Source: Halobacillus litoralis
GTDB taxonomy: Bacteria; Bacillota; Bacilli; Bacillales; Halobacillaceae
Reading direction: 5' to 3'
Assembly (NCBI RefSeq): GCF_009856415.1
Contig: NZ_WMEZ01000001.1
Coordinates: forward strand, 124,001-188,000
DNA length: 64,000 nucleotides
Below the pieces are notes generated by a model. The model did no database searches. It was not told the DNA's origin and was given only the letters and a program-made list of their open reading frames with translations. A program made the position numbers and the translations under genes. Below, one piece after another: positions 26,179 to 34,877 of this stretch. The number at the start of each line of letters is the position of its first letter. The first letter of the stretch is position 1.

Positions 26179-27156
26179 ATGAAGGAGATTATACGTTTGT
26201 TTCCACCCTCTATCCAACATCTCTTAAAAAGTGAGGTCCAGTGGAAGAGTGTGCAGGAGATCCGTTTAAGGATTGGTCGTCCGATAGAGATTCTTGAAAA
26301 TAATCGTCATGATTCCATTGAGACTGCAGTGATGACTGTTGAACACCTCTCTTTCGTCCTGAACCAGATCAGCCAGTTCTCTCTCTACCGTTTTAAAGAA
26401 GAGCTGAAAGAGGGGTTTATTACGATTGAGGGTGGACACAGGGTAGGTTTGGCTGGAAAGACGAACACGCATCAAGATCATGTAGAAACGTTAAAGCACA
26501 TATCGTTTATGAACATCAGGGTTGCTAGAGCTACTTCCGGAAATATTGAACCTCTCATTCCATACCTTTATCAATCCGGGCGATGGCTGAGTACGATGGT
26601 CATCGGGCCCCCGCATTCAGGGAAAACCACACTCCTTCGGGAATTGGGACGCTATATTGGATCCAATCAAGAGGGATATCGCGCTGCAAAAGTCGCCATA
26701 GTGGACGAGCGTTCCGAAATTGCAGCAAGTATGAGGGGGGTTCCTCAGCTGGATGTCGGGTTCCGCACAGATGTGATGGATGCTTGTCCTAAAGCGGAAG
26801 GCATGATGATGATGATCCGTTCCATGTCACCAGAAGTGTTAATTGTAGATGAAATAGGTGGACATAAAGATGCGGAAGCTGTCCGGGAGGCGACTTATAC
26901 AGGAGTAGAAGTCATTTGCAGTATTCATGGGCAAAGTTTTTCGGGTGTGAAGAAGCGTCCCTCAGCAAAACAATTGGTCGAGGAGAAAGTGTTTCAACGG
27001 TATATTGTTTTAGACCGGATGTCGTCTCAAAAAGAAAGAAGTTGGACAGTACTCGACCAATATGGAGAAATACTGGGTCATGGCAAGGGGAGGGGATTGA
27101 ATGCAATGGATCGGGGCCGTCATCGTATTGACCGTTACGACCTGGGCAGGGTTTGA
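26179..27156 (+). CDS. spoIIIAA: Stage III sporulation ATPase SpoIIIAA
   Basis: Secretion-type ATPase of the SpoIIIA-SpoIIQ feeding-tube channel between mother cell and forespore. The 325 residues carry Walker A GPPHSGKTT (143-151) and Walker B VLIVDEIGG. The N-terminus has the conserved EIRLRIGRPIE, with YLSR-type motif in the segment around 70. ATG 26179 has AAAGGAG. It overlaps spoIIIAB by 56 bp. Expressed from the SigE-like promoter upstream. Confidence 0.95.
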   Translation: MKEIIRLFPPSIQHLLKSEVQWKSVQEIRLRIGRPIEILENNRHDSIETAVMTVEHLSFVLNQISQFSLYRFKEELKEGFITIEGGHRVGLAGKTNTHQDHVETLKHISFMNIRVARATSGNIEPLIPYLYQSGRWLSTMVIGPPHSGKTTLLRELGRYIGSNQEGYRAAKVAIVDERSEIAASMRGVPQLDVGFRTDVMDACPKAEGMMMMIRSMSPEVLIVDEIGGHKDAEAVREATYTGVEVICSIHGQSFSGVKKRPSAKQLVEEKVFQRYIVLDRMSSQKERSWTVLDQYGEILGHGKGRGLNAMDRGRHRIDRYDLGRV

Positions 27157-27610
27157 TATGGCTTCCCGCTTCAAAAAGCGCCCTGGACATATCCGGCAAT
27201 GGAAAAATGCTTTACAGATGATAGAAGCAGAGATGGTCTTTGGACAATCTTCCCTGTTGGAAGTCTGTGAGAATTTATCTACCCATTTACCCAAACCCAT
27301 TAACCAGTTCTTTGGAGGAATCCTGAACGAAAATGGAGTCTGGGATGACTTTTATTCCTTATGGTCCAAGCAGTTAAAGAAACACTGGTCGCTGAACGCG
27401 ATGTCGAAAAACGAATTTGAGATCCTGTTGCAGTTTGGCAGGACGCTTGGACAGCACGATCTGGAACAGCAGCAAAAGCAGATCCAGCTTACCATTCATC
27501 ACCTGGATCGCGAACTGCATGATGCACTGGAAGTCGGTGATCAATATCAGAAGATGGCGAAAGGGATGGGGATATTAAGCGGACTGCTCGTCATTATTTT
27601 AATCATTTAG
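27101..27610 (+). CDS. spoIIIAB: Stage III sporulation protein SpoIIIAB
   Basis: A 169-residue protein (B. subtilis about 171) related to the GspF platform fold, with a short N-terminal and a C-terminal membrane helix (GILSGLLVIILII) around a helical cytoplasmic domain. The ATG at 27101 has AAGGGGAGGGG directly upstream, so the long overlap with spoIIIAA appears genuine. It anchors the SpoIIIA channel in the mother-cell-derived membrane; this role is known from B. subtilis. Confidence 0.92.
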   Translation: MQWIGAVIVLTVTTWAGFDMASRFKKRPGHIRQWKNALQMIEAEMVFGQSSLLEVCENLSTHLPKPINQFFGGILNENGVWDDFYSLWSKQLKKHWSLNAMSKNEFEILLQFGRTLGQHDLEQQQKQIQLTIHHLDRELHDALEVGDQYQKMAKGMGILSGLLVIILII

Positions 27611-27659
27611 GACTTTAAGCAAGGGATTTATGGATTTTACAAAAGGGGGAAGAGACATT

Positions 27660-27866
27660 GTGCTCCAAGATGCAACGATATTATTCCAAATAGCTGGTGT
27701 AGGTATTATTGTCGCGATGATCCATAGCATCCTGAAACAGATGGGAAAAGAAGAGATCGCCCAGGCTGTAACATTGACGGGTTTCATCATTGTATTATTT
27801 ATCGTCCTCCACAGGCTCGCCGATCTGTTTCAACAAATCAAGTCTGTTTTTCTCTACCAGGGGTAA
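27660..27866 (+). CDS. spoIIIAC: Stage III sporulation protein SpoIIIAC
   Basis: Small membrane protein of 68 residues with two helices, ending KSVFLYQG like its homologues. The frame opens at 27630, but GTG 27660, following AGGGGGAAGAG, gives exactly the family length and is preferred. Part of the SpoIIIA complex essential for SigG activity in the engulfed forespore. Confidence 0.9.
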   Translation: MLQDATILFQIAGVGIIVAMIHSILKQMGKEEIAQAVTLTGFIIVLFIVLHRLADLFQQIKSVFLYQG

Positions 27867-27869
27867 CCC

Positions 27870-28262
27870 ATGGATATTATTCAAATTGTTTCCTTAGGAT
27901 TAGTTGCGGCCCTATTGATTTTACTCTTGAAGGAACACAAATCTTCGGTCGCTTTTCTTCTCCTTTTATTCACGGTCATCATCCTGTTCTTAACTATTCT
28001 TGATCAGGTCAGGCATATCTTTGCGCTATTGTCTTACATGGCAGGAAAGGCTCAGGTTGAACCTGTGTACTTCAAAACGATTTTGAAGATTATCGGCATT
28101 GCCTATATTGCAGAGTTTGGAGCTCAACTTATTCGAGATGCTGGACTCAACTCCCTGGCTTCAAAAGTGGAACTCGCAGGGAAATTGTTTATTTTAATGC
28201 TTGCCATACCGATTGTGACAGCTGTGATCGAGACCATTCTGAATTTCATTCCAGGGGCATAG
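27870..28262 (+). CDS. spoIIIAD: Stage III sporulation protein SpoIIIAD
   Basis: A 130-residue, mostly hydrophobic protein with about four helices, starting MDIIQIVSLGLVAALL. It begins three bases after spoIIIAC and ends 19 bp before spoIIIAE. Together with SpoIIIAC and AE it forms the membrane part of the mother cell-to-forespore channel. Conserved motif FGAQLIRDAGLNSLASKVE is typical of the family. Confidence 0.92.
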   Translation: MDIIQIVSLGLVAALLILLLKEHKSSVAFLLLLFTVIILFLTILDQVRHIFALLSYMAGKAQVEPVYFKTILKIIGIAYIAEFGAQLIRDAGLNSLASKVELAGKLFILMLAIPIVTAVIETILNFIPGA

Positions 28263-28281
28263 GAAACTCGGGAGGGATGCC

Positions 28282-29454
28282 ATGAAACGGATGTTGTTGT
28301 GCTGCCTAATCGTAATCGGTTGTTTGAACTCTCCAATTATCGTAGCTGCGTCACCCTCCCCCTCCCCTGCAGATGCCGACATATCTATGCTCGACCATGT
28401 ATCTACAGAAGAGTTGGAGGAAAATTGGAATCAATTAAATCAACAGTATGGGGATTATCTTCCAAGTTTTCATACCAACAATTTTCGTGAATTTATTCAA
28501 AGTGAAAGTTCTGTAGAATCATCGGATTGGTTTTCTGGAATTTTGGAGTTCTTTTTTCATGAGCTTCTCCTCAACGGAAAGTTGCTTGCTTCCTTATTGT
28601 TTTTAACACTATTCAGTACTTTGCTTCATTCGGTACAGTCGGCATTCGAAAATTCTGTCGTAAGTAAGATTGCATACATGGTGGTTTACCTGGTTTTATT
28701 GACACTTGCTCTCGAGAGTTTTCGGCAAGTCATTGAATATACATTAGGGGCCATTGAACGGATGAGCAGCTTCATGATCGGGTTGATTCCTCTTCTTCTT
28801 GGAATCATGGCCTCCTTCAGTCATTTGATGTCGATTTCCTTTTTCCATCCTATTATCATTGCACTCGTCCAATCCAGTGGCCTGTTAGTTAAATATTTAC
28901 TCATCCCATTGTTTGCATCCTCTGCACTTTTACTGATTGTAGGGAGTTTAAATGAGACGTATAAAGTGGACCAACTGGCTGAACTTCTGAGGAAAACTGG
29001 GATGGCAATCATGGGTGTATTTTTAACCATATTTCTTGGAGTGATCTCTGTTCAGGGGACGGTGACCGCTGTACAGGATGGCATTACGATGAAGACGGCT
29101 CGTTTTGTTACAGGGAATTTTGTACCCGTGGTTGGAAGGCTGTTTACGGACGCTACCGATACAATCCTTGGGGCTTCCCTTGTATTAAAGAATACACTAG
29201 GAATTGCCGGTGTCGTCATCTTACTTGGAATCGCAGTATTTCCGGCTATCAAAGTGTTAGCCATTGCGCTCATCTATAAAATTGCAGCAGCTCTTCTTCA
29301 GCCGCTCGGGGACGGGCCGATCATCCAAGCGATGGATGTCGTCAGTAGGCACATTCTTTATATTTTCGCAGCACTACTCATGGTTTCCATGATGTTCTTT
29401 CTTGTCATCGTCATCATGGTGACAGCGAGTAACATTACGATGATGGTCAGATAG
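28282..29454 (+). CDS. spoIIIAE: Stage III sporulation protein SpoIIIAE
   Basis: The largest SpoIIIA subunit, 390 residues, with a cleavable-type signal sequence (about 1-23, ending IIVAAS), a variable extracytoplasmic region to about 90 and then some seven or more hydrophobic helices. The C-terminal part, with the KTARFVTGNFVPVVGRLFTDA segment, is the conserved permease-like core. The ATG follows GGGAGGGATGCC. Acts with SpoIIIAA-AH and SpoIIQ in sustaining forespore gene expression. Confidence 0.92.
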   Translation: MKRMLLCCLIVIGCLNSPIIVAASPSPSPADADISMLDHVSTEELEENWNQLNQQYGDYLPSFHTNNFREFIQSESSVESSDWFSGILEFFFHELLLNGKLLASLLFLTLFSTLLHSVQSAFENSVVSKIAYMVVYLVLLTLALESFRQVIEYTLGAIERMSSFMIGLIPLLLGIMASFSHLMSISFFHPIIIALVQSSGLLVKYLLIPLFASSALLLIVGSLNETYKVDQLAELLRKTGMAIMGVFLTIFLGVISVQGTVTAVQDGITMKTARFVTGNFVPVVGRLFTDATDTILGASLVLKNTLGIAGVVILLGIAVFPAIKVLAIALIYKIAAALLQPLGDGPIIQAMDVVSRHILYIFAALLMVSMMFFLVIVIMVTASNITMMVR

Positions 29455-29464
29455 GGTGGTGAAC

Positions 29465-30067
29465 ATGGAGTATCTCATTGAGTGGATCACAAAAATTGTT
29501 CTGTTTCTCTTATTAGCTATGGTAGCTGATGCCCTTCTCCCGTCTGGCGTCATGAAGAAGTACGCCCGGCTGGTCATGTCTATTTTGCTATTACTGATTT
29601 TTATGGGGCCACTTTTACAAATTTTAAATATTGATCCTGAGCGTATTGTCCAACGTGCAGACCAGACGATGCAGCAACAATTGGACGCAGAAGTTTTTGA
29701 GGAAAATGTAGAATCCAAGAAAAATGAAATACTCGAGGGACAAGATGCATATAAATTAGAACAAGTTACCCAGGCTCTTGCAGCTGAAATTGAAACACCA
29801 TTAAAAGAAGAACAAAACCTGGTTCTCGTCGATGTTGAAATGAGCTTCCATCAACAACCCTACAGTTTGGAAACGCTGGACAAGCTGACCCTCACTCTTT
29901 CTCGTGATGAAATGACCCAGTCGGTCGAAGATGTTGAGATCTCTGTCATGGATGAAGGGGAGACAGAAAAAGAAAAGCAAGATCCAGAATTATTAAAGTG
30001 GGTCGCTGACTATCTTGACTTGAACAAAGAACAAATCATTATCCGCTGGGAGGATGAGGATGAATAA
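29465..30067 (+). CDS. spoIIIAF: Stage III sporulation protein SpoIIIAF
   Basis: A 200-residue protein with two N-terminal helices (about 5-25 and 36-55) and an acidic extracytoplasmic ring-building domain of the FliF/EscJ type. The start is ATG 29465 behind AGGGTGGTG; the alternative GTG at 29456 lies within that ribosome site. The C-terminus overlaps spoIIIAG by 8 bp. In B. subtilis SpoIIIAF forms one of the stacked rings of the channel. Confidence 0.9.
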   Translation: MEYLIEWITKIVLFLLLAMVADALLPSGVMKKYARLVMSILLLLIFMGPLLQILNIDPERIVQRADQTMQQQLDAEVFEENVESKKNEILEGQDAYKLEQVTQALAAEIETPLKEEQNLVLVDVEMSFHQQPYSLETLDKLTLTLSRDEMTQSVEDVEISVMDEGETEKEKQDPELLKWVADYLDLNKEQIIIRWEDEDE

Positions 30068-30689
30068 ATGGTGGAACAAGCTGACGGAACCTCTATCAAA
30101 CAAAGAGGGGAGAAAGCTGAATAAAACGAAGTATTTGATTGCTATTGGCATTATCGGTGTGTTGATTATTTTAACAAGCAATTGGTTTCAGCCGAGCGAT
30201 CCTCCTTCACCTGCCCTCGATGAAGGAAATGTCCAAAGTCAATCGGGAGAAGGGGCAGCGGCTCAACAAACTCCTGAAATGACGGACTCTATTTCGCAGT
30301 TGGAAAAAGAATATGAAAAACAGCTAAAACCTCTTCTTGAAAACATTCAAGGGGTGAGTGCTGTGGACATTATGATCAATCTGTCATCGACACATAAAAA
30401 AGTGTACGATAAAAATTTAATCGTCGGAAAACAAACCACTAAGGAAAATGATAAGAACGGAGGCGAACGTGAAATTGAGGATTATTCGAGAGAACAGCAG
30501 CTAGTTCTCGTCCGCCAAGGCGATCGAGAAGTTCCGCTGCTAACGCAAACATCTAAGCCGGACGTAAGCGGGGTTTTCGTAACAGCCGAGGGGGTCGATC
30601 AAATGCAGGTGAAAGCGTGGGTGGTGGAAGCTGTCTCTAGAGTTTTGGATGTCCCGACTCACAGGATTTCTGTTTTGCCTAAACAATAA
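30060..30689 (+). CDS. spoIIIAG: Stage III sporulation protein SpoIIIAG
   Basis: Ring-forming channel subunit of 209 residues: short cytoplasmic basic tail, one helix (about 24-42), a Ser/Pro/Gln-rich linker, and a ring-building domain in which YEKQLKPLLENIQGVSAVDIMI and the C-terminal VKAWVVEAVSRVLDVP are conserved. ATG 30060 is favoured over 30054 since GGGAGG is then six bases away. In B. subtilis SpoIIIAG makes a 30-fold ring spanning the intermembrane space. Confidence 0.92.
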   Translation: MNKWWNKLTEPLSNKEGRKLNKTKYLIAIGIIGVLIILTSNWFQPSDPPSPALDEGNVQSQSGEGAAAQQTPEMTDSISQLEKEYEKQLKPLLENIQGVSAVDIMINLSSTHKKVYDKNLIVGKQTTKENDKNGGEREIEDYSREQQLVLVRQGDREVPLLTQTSKPDVSGVFVTAEGVDQMQVKAWVVEAVSRVLDVPTHRISVLPKQ

Positions 30690-30701
30690 GGAGGGGTTAC
30701 T

Positions 30702-31253
30702 TTGGTTAAAAAACAAACGGTTTGGTTGTTGACAATGTTGAGTCTGTTGATTGTTCTAAGTGTATATTACATGACATCCCCGGACAATGGTGAAATGGCC
30801 TTCATACAGGAAGATGAATGGGCAGAGATTACCGAAGATGCTGCTGGAGAAGAGGGTGTAGAAACCACTGGCGATGGTACCGTCATCTCGCAAATCTCCA
30901 CCGATGAACTTTTCTCAGCCATCCGCCTGGATATGCAGAATCAACGAGATCAAATTCAAGAACAATTATCCGAAATCGTCGCCTCCAGCGACTTTAGTAC
31001 AGAAGAAAAAAATGAAGCCTTAGAAAAGATGGAGACAATCAAAGCAAATCAATCCAAAGAATCCATTATTGAAAATACAATTCGTGCTAGTGCTTCCTAC
31101 GATGATGTCCTAGTAAGGGCGGAAGATGATGTCGTTCACGTTACAGTAAAAGCAGATGAGCTATCGAAAACAGAAACGAACAACATTATTCAAATGGTCT
31201 CTGATGAATTCGGGCAAAAAGAAGTCCAAGTACAATTCCAGCCAGCAGGCTGA
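30702..31253 (+). CDS. spoIIIAH: Stage III sporulation protein SpoIIIAH
   Basis: Mother-cell ring protein that docks with forespore SpoIIQ. A 183-residue product with an N-terminal helix (about 7-24), an acidic linker and a C-terminal ring-building domain ending VQVQFQ. It is shorter than the 218-residue B. subtilis protein, the difference lying in the linker. The start is TTG 30702 behind AAGGAGGGG. A strong terminator closes the operon. Confidence 0.9.
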   Translation: MVKKQTVWLLTMLSLLIVLSVYYMTSPDNGEMAFIQEDEWAEITEDAAGEEGVETTGDGTVISQISTDELFSAIRLDMQNQRDQIQEQLSEIVASSDFSTEEKNEALEKMETIKANQSKESIIENTIRASASYDDVLVRAEDDVVHVTVKADELSKTETNNIIQMVSDEFGQKEVQVQFQPAG

Positions 31254-31261
31254 AACTAAAA

Positions 31262-31302
31262 CAAAAGCCTCATTCCTTCAAAAAAGGAGTGAGGCTTTTT
31301 TA
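31262..31302 (+). terminator. Terminator of the spoIIIA operon
   Basis: AAAAGCCTCATTCCTT pairs with AAGGAGTGAGGCTTTT with one G-T, followed by further T residues. Confidence 0.9.
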
Positions 31303-31338
31303 TCGTTTTCCTTCATTTATTATTTAGCCATCTGACAG

Positions 31339-31867
31339 GATTGTGTAATACTCAGTTTCGAGATGTTTGGGTGCGTTTAGGAGATCCGGGAAACCGTTCG
31401 CTTTGCATGGGATGAGACTCCTCGGACTTCGTCCTGTAGGGTCTCGCCTGCCCCACACGTCCCATAAGAGTCTCACCGTTTCCCTCCGCCCCTTACCATA
31501 TTCAGTGATTCGTAACCATCTCTAAGATAAGTAGCTATCCACCTTAATGGGAGTGTAAGGTTAAACGCCTCATTCCTAGGTTCGTGAATCCTGAAAGCTT
31601 GATACAGAGCGTTTTATGCTTCTAACAGTCGGATAGTGGAAGACAAACCAAGTTGGTAAAGGGGTTCGTTTCTCCTTGACATGGAATGGGGTGGATGGGA
31701 AGCTGCGAGACTCCCGTGGGAATGGATTGGCTGGCACAGACACCAAAGAGCGAAGATCGAGGAGGCTTGCCGTCATCCCCGCATGAAAGCGAGTAGCATC
31801 CCAACCACCCCTGATGCCTATATGGCAAACGATCCCTGGTTATCTTGAAACTAAGTCTTACACAAAT
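31339..31867 (+). repeat. Composite intergenic repeat, copy 2 (529 bp)
   Basis: Same design and orientation as the 25556 copy. The left terminal repeat is 31339-31363 and the right 31843-31867, starting GATTGTGTAATACTC and ending TTTCGAGA on the left. The left arm has the GGACTTCGTCC-tipped hairpin. A conserved junction (GAAAGCTTGATACAGAGCG then GGATAGTGGAAGAC, about 31592-31644) leads into the right arm, whose ends GGGGTGGATGGGA and TCCCAACCACCCC are partly complementary. It fills most of the 760-bp gap between spoIIIAH and accB. Confidence 0.82.
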
Positions 31868-31942
31868 GGAAGCTACTATGGAATAGTTGTCAGAATATTA
31901 CTGGGGGTTATTCTTGTCGCGAGTTGCAGGGAGGTGGTAATG

Positions 31943-31980
31943 TATAATAGAATATGAAGAGGTATTAGTACCAGTTTATA
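31943..31980 (+). promoter_or_regulatory. accBC promoter -10 with a FapR-like half site
   Basis: TATAAT at 31943-31948 is a perfect -10, although no -35 is well spaced. Seventeen bases later lies TTAGTACCAG (31965-31974), whose first eight bases equal the left half of the B. subtilis FapR operator (TTAGTACC). The right half is poorly conserved. FapR control of accBC is not known from B. subtilis. Confidence 0.4.
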
Positions 31981-32013
31981 AAAAGTAACTTTACATAAGA
32001 GGGGTGCCACAAA

Positions 32014-32523
32014 ATGCTAAAGGTACAAGAAATCAGAGAAATCATTAAGTTGATTGATCAATCCAATATCGATGAGTTTTCTTACGAAGCAAATGGAACA
32101 AAAGTTCACATGAAAAAGCCACAGGGACAGGTAGTTACTGAGCCTGTTCAAGTTCAACAACCAGTACAAGCTCCACCAAAACCAGAACCCAAACAAGAAG
32201 CTGTTGATGAAGCACCTAAGCAAGATGTCAAAGAAGAAACAGCTGAGAAAGAAGCTCCTAAAGCTCAAGGGAACGCGGATTACGATGCAGAGGTGAAATC
32301 ACCGATGGTCGGTACTTTCTACGCATCACCTTCGCCTGAAGAGGATGTGTATGTGAAAGTTGGAGACACAGTCAAAGAAGATTCCGTCGTCTGTATCGTT
32401 GAAGCGATGAAATTATTTAATGAGATTGAAGCGGAAGTATCTGGGGAGATCGTTGAGATTCTCGTTAAAGACGGTGAATTAGTGGAATATGGACAGCCGT
32501 TGTTCCGCGTGAAGTCCAAGTAA
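32014..32523 (+). CDS. accB: Biotin carboxyl carrier protein of acetyl-CoA carboxylase
   Basis: Carries the biotin that shuttles carboxyl groups between AccC and AccDA for malonyl-CoA synthesis. The 169-residue protein has a short N-terminal helix, a long Pro/Gln/Glu/Lys-rich linker (about 36-88) and the lipoyl-like domain with the biotinylated Lys133 in [12 protein letters not shown] 32014 is preceded by AGAGGGGTG. accC follows after 16 bp, forming the standard accBC pair. Confidence 0.94.
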   Translation: MLKVQEIREIIKLIDQSNIDEFSYEANGTKVHMKKPQGQVVTEPVQVQQPVQAPPKPEPKQEAVDEAPKQDVKEETAEKEAPKAQGNADYDAEVKSPMVGTFYASPSPEEDVYVKVGDTVKEDSVVCIVEAMKLFNEIEAEVSGEIVEILVKDGELVEYGQPLFRVKSK

Positions 32524-32539
32524 ACGGGGGTTTGAGACG

Positions 32540-33898
32540 TTGATTAAAAAAGTTCTGATAGCAAACAGAGGAGAAATCGCTGTCCGGGTCATCCGCGCTT
32601 GTAAAGAGATGGGGATTGAAACGGTCGCGGTTTATTCCGAAGCTGACAAAGAAGCATTGCATGTTCAGATGGCTGATGAAGCGTATTGTGTAGGTCCGAC
32701 GCTCAGTAAAGATAGTTATTTGAATTATACGAACATTATGAGCGTGGCGACATTGACGGGGACAGATGCGATCCATCCTGGATACGGATTTCTTTCCGAA
32801 AATGCAGAGTTCGCTGAGATGTGTGAAGAGTGCAACATCACTTTCATTGGACCTTCCTCTTATGCCATCCAAAAGATGGGGACGAAGGACGTCGCTCGTG
32901 AAACGATGAGAGAAGCAGGAGTACCTGTTGTTCCTGGCTCAGCGGGCATTATTAAAGACGAAGAAGATGGTTTGAAAGTCGCGGAAGAGATCGGTTACCC
33001 TGTCATTATCAAGGCGACAGCAGGCGGGGGAGGAAAAGGAATTCGTGTAGCCCGCAATGAGGAAGACTTGAAAAAAGGAATTCGTATGACCCAGCAGGAA
33101 GCAGAAACGGCTTTCGGAAATCCTGGCGTTTATATTGAAAAATTCATTGAAGACTTCCGTCACGTTGAAATTCAAGTCCTTGCCGACAACCACGGCAACG
33201 CCGTTCACCTTGGTGAAAGGGATTGTACCATTCAACGTCGCCTTCAGAAGCTGATTGAAGAGACACCGTCTCCGGCTATTTCTGAAGCTATGCGCGCCAA
33301 AATGGGAGATGCAGCGGTCAAAGCTGCTCTTGCCGTCAACTATTCAGGCGCGGGTACCGTTGAGTTTATCTATGATAAAGAAGATGATTCTTTCTACTTT
33401 ATGGAAATGAACACTAGAATCCAAGTTGAACACCCTGTTACAGAAATGGTTACAGGTGTAGACTTGATTAAAGAAATGTTGTTGATTGCAGATAACAATG
33501 AACTTTCCTTCAAGCAGGAGGAAATTGAGTTCGAAGGTTGGTCTATTGAATGTAGGATCAATGCGGAGAACCCTCACAAAAACTTTATGCCTTCGGCTGG
33601 AAAAATCGACATGTATCTCCCACCAGGAGGGCTCGGTGTCAGAGTCGATTCAGCTGCATATCCTGGCTATATGATTCCGCCTTATTATGACTCTATGGTC
33701 GCTAAGTTGATTACGTATGGTCGTGATAGAGATGAAGCGATTCGCAGGATGAAGCGTGCCTTAGATGAGTTTGTCATTGAAGGAGTGCATACGACGATTC
33801 CGTTCCACCAACGGATGATGGAACATGAAGTATTTGTTGGCGGAGACTTTAACACAAAGTTTTTAGAGAAATATACTATAATGAAGGATGAATCATAA
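32540..33898 (+). CDS. accC: Biotin carboxylase subunit of acetyl-CoA carboxylase
   Basis: ATP-grasp enzyme that carboxylates biotin on AccB. The 452 residues include the N-terminal IANRGEIAVRVIRACKEMGI, the glycine-rich ATP lid KATAGGGGKGIR, GERDCTIQRRLQKLIEE and the metal/bicarbonate site FMEMNTRIQVEHPVTE. It starts at TTG 32540 with only a modest ribosome site (ACGGGGG), which may keep it in step with AccB. The operon continues into yqhY. Confidence 0.95.
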   Translation: MIKKVLIANRGEIAVRVIRACKEMGIETVAVYSEADKEALHVQMADEAYCVGPTLSKDSYLNYTNIMSVATLTGTDAIHPGYGFLSENAEFAEMCEECNITFIGPSSYAIQKMGTKDVARETMREAGVPVVPGSAGIIKDEEDGLKVAEEIGYPVIIKATAGGGGKGIRVARNEEDLKKGIRMTQQEAETAFGNPGVYIEKFIEDFRHVEIQVLADNHGNAVHLGERDCTIQRRLQKLIEETPSPAISEAMRAKMGDAAVKAALAVNYSGAGTVEFIYDKEDDSFYFMEMNTRIQVEHPVTEMVTGVDLIKEMLLIADNNELSFKQEEIEFEGWSIECRINAENPHKNFMPSAGKIDMYLPPGGLGVRVDSAAYPGYMIPPYYDSMVAKLITYGRDRDEAIRRMKRALDEFVIEGVHTTIPFHQRMMEHEVFVGGDFNTKFLEKYTIMKDES

Positions 33899-33913
33899 AA
33901 AGGAGTGGTCATT

Positions 33914-34318
33914 GTGAGTGATAAGCAATTGTTGAATGTGACAGATGGATCGACATTAGGTAACATCGAGATTGCTCCTGAAGTCATTGAAGTGATCGCT
34001 GGAATCGCTGTTTCTGAAGTGGCTGGTGTTGCTTCGATGAGAGGCAATTTCGCATCTGGCGTAGCTGAACGCTTGGGTAAGAAAAACCACGGCAAAGGCG
34101 TGAAGGTGGAGCTCACTGAAAATGGCATTTTAATTGATGCTTATGTAGTCATGGACTATGGGATTTCCATACCGGACACGGCACAAAAGATTCAGGACAA
34201 CACAAGGCAAGCGCTTAAAAACATGACAGCACTTGATATTAATGAAATCAATGTCCACATTGTCGGCGTACAAATGGAAGCAGGGAAAGAGGAAGAAGTA
34301 GAAGCAGAAGAATTGTGA
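33914..34318 (+). CDS. yqhY: Asp23/Gls24 family envelope stress response protein YqhY
   Basis: A 134-residue DUF322/Asp23 protein with the conserved core IEIAPEVIEVIAGIAVSEVAGV and a highly acidic C-terminus. In B. subtilis yqhY lies behind accBC and its loss leads to mutations lowering acetyl-CoA carboxylase activity, suggesting a link to fatty-acid synthesis control. The start is GTG 33914, eight bases after AAAAGGAG. Same operon as accBC; a terminator follows. Confidence 0.9.
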   Translation: MSDKQLLNVTDGSTLGNIEIAPEVIEVIAGIAVSEVAGVASMRGNFASGVAERLGKKNHGKGVKVELTENGILIDAYVVMDYGISIPDTAQKIQDNTRQALKNMTALDINEINVHIVGVQMEAGKEEEVEAEEL

Positions 34319-34322
34319 GAGT

Positions 34323-34358
34323 AATCAGAAAGGGGCCGCTCCCTTTCTGATTTTTTTG
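34323..34358 (+). terminator. Terminator of accBC-yqhY
   Basis: ATCAGAAAGGG and CCCTTTCTGAT form a perfect 11-bp stem with a GCCGCT loop followed by seven T residues. A second small hairpin (GCCCTT/AAGGGC, 34368-34385) without a T-run follows in the nusB leader. Confidence 0.9.
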
Positions 34359-34477
34359 TTATTTCTCTGCCCTTTTGTTTGAAGGGCGGTAAAATTTTGG
34401 GATCACTTGATTACAATGGCTTTTATCAAGCTAAAATGTTATTATTCTAACGGATATTACCTTAAAGGAGAATGAAG

Positions 34478-34855
34478 ATGAAACGACGCACAGCACGTGA
34501 AAAAGCTTTCCAGGCGCTTTTTCAAACGATTACGAGTGATATTGAAACCGACGAGGCCATTGCTCATGTAGTCGAAGGCCAGGAAGTGGACGAGTTTTTG
34601 TATGACCTCGTACATGGGGTAATGCAAAATCGAGATGAATTGGATCAATGGATTTCTGATAATCTCGACAATTGGACGTTTCCAAGGTTAGCCAAGGTAG
34701 AGAAGACCGTCCTGCGAATGGCTGCCTATGAAATGAAATACAAAGAAGACGTCCCATCGCAAGTAGCCATTAACGAAGCAATTGAGCTTGCGAAAATTTT
34801 CGGGGAAGATGAATCAGGTAAGTTTGTGAACGGCGTATTATCCAAAATGGTTTAA
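34478..34855 (+). CDS. nusB: Transcription antitermination factor NusB
   Basis: All-helical factor that, with NusE, binds boxA RNA in rRNA antitermination. The 125-residue product starts [16 protein letters not shown] and ends with [24 protein letters not shown], both diagnostic. ATG 34478 is preferred to 34472 because AAGGAG is seven bases before it. Downstream folD starts after 22 bp, as in many Bacillaceae. Confidence 0.94.
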   Translation: MKRRTAREKAFQALFQTITSDIETDEAIAHVVEGQEVDEFLYDLVHGVMQNRDELDQWISDNLDNWTFPRLAKVEKTVLRMAAYEMKYKEDVPSQVAINEAIELAKIFGEDESGKFVNGVLSKMV

Positions 34856-34877
34856 AAAAACAAGGGGGAAATGGGAC

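Noticed and set aside
31576-31828. Minus-strand open frames inside the composite repeat
   Set aside because: No ribosome site, and the frame is not kept in the other two copies; the region is repeat structure.
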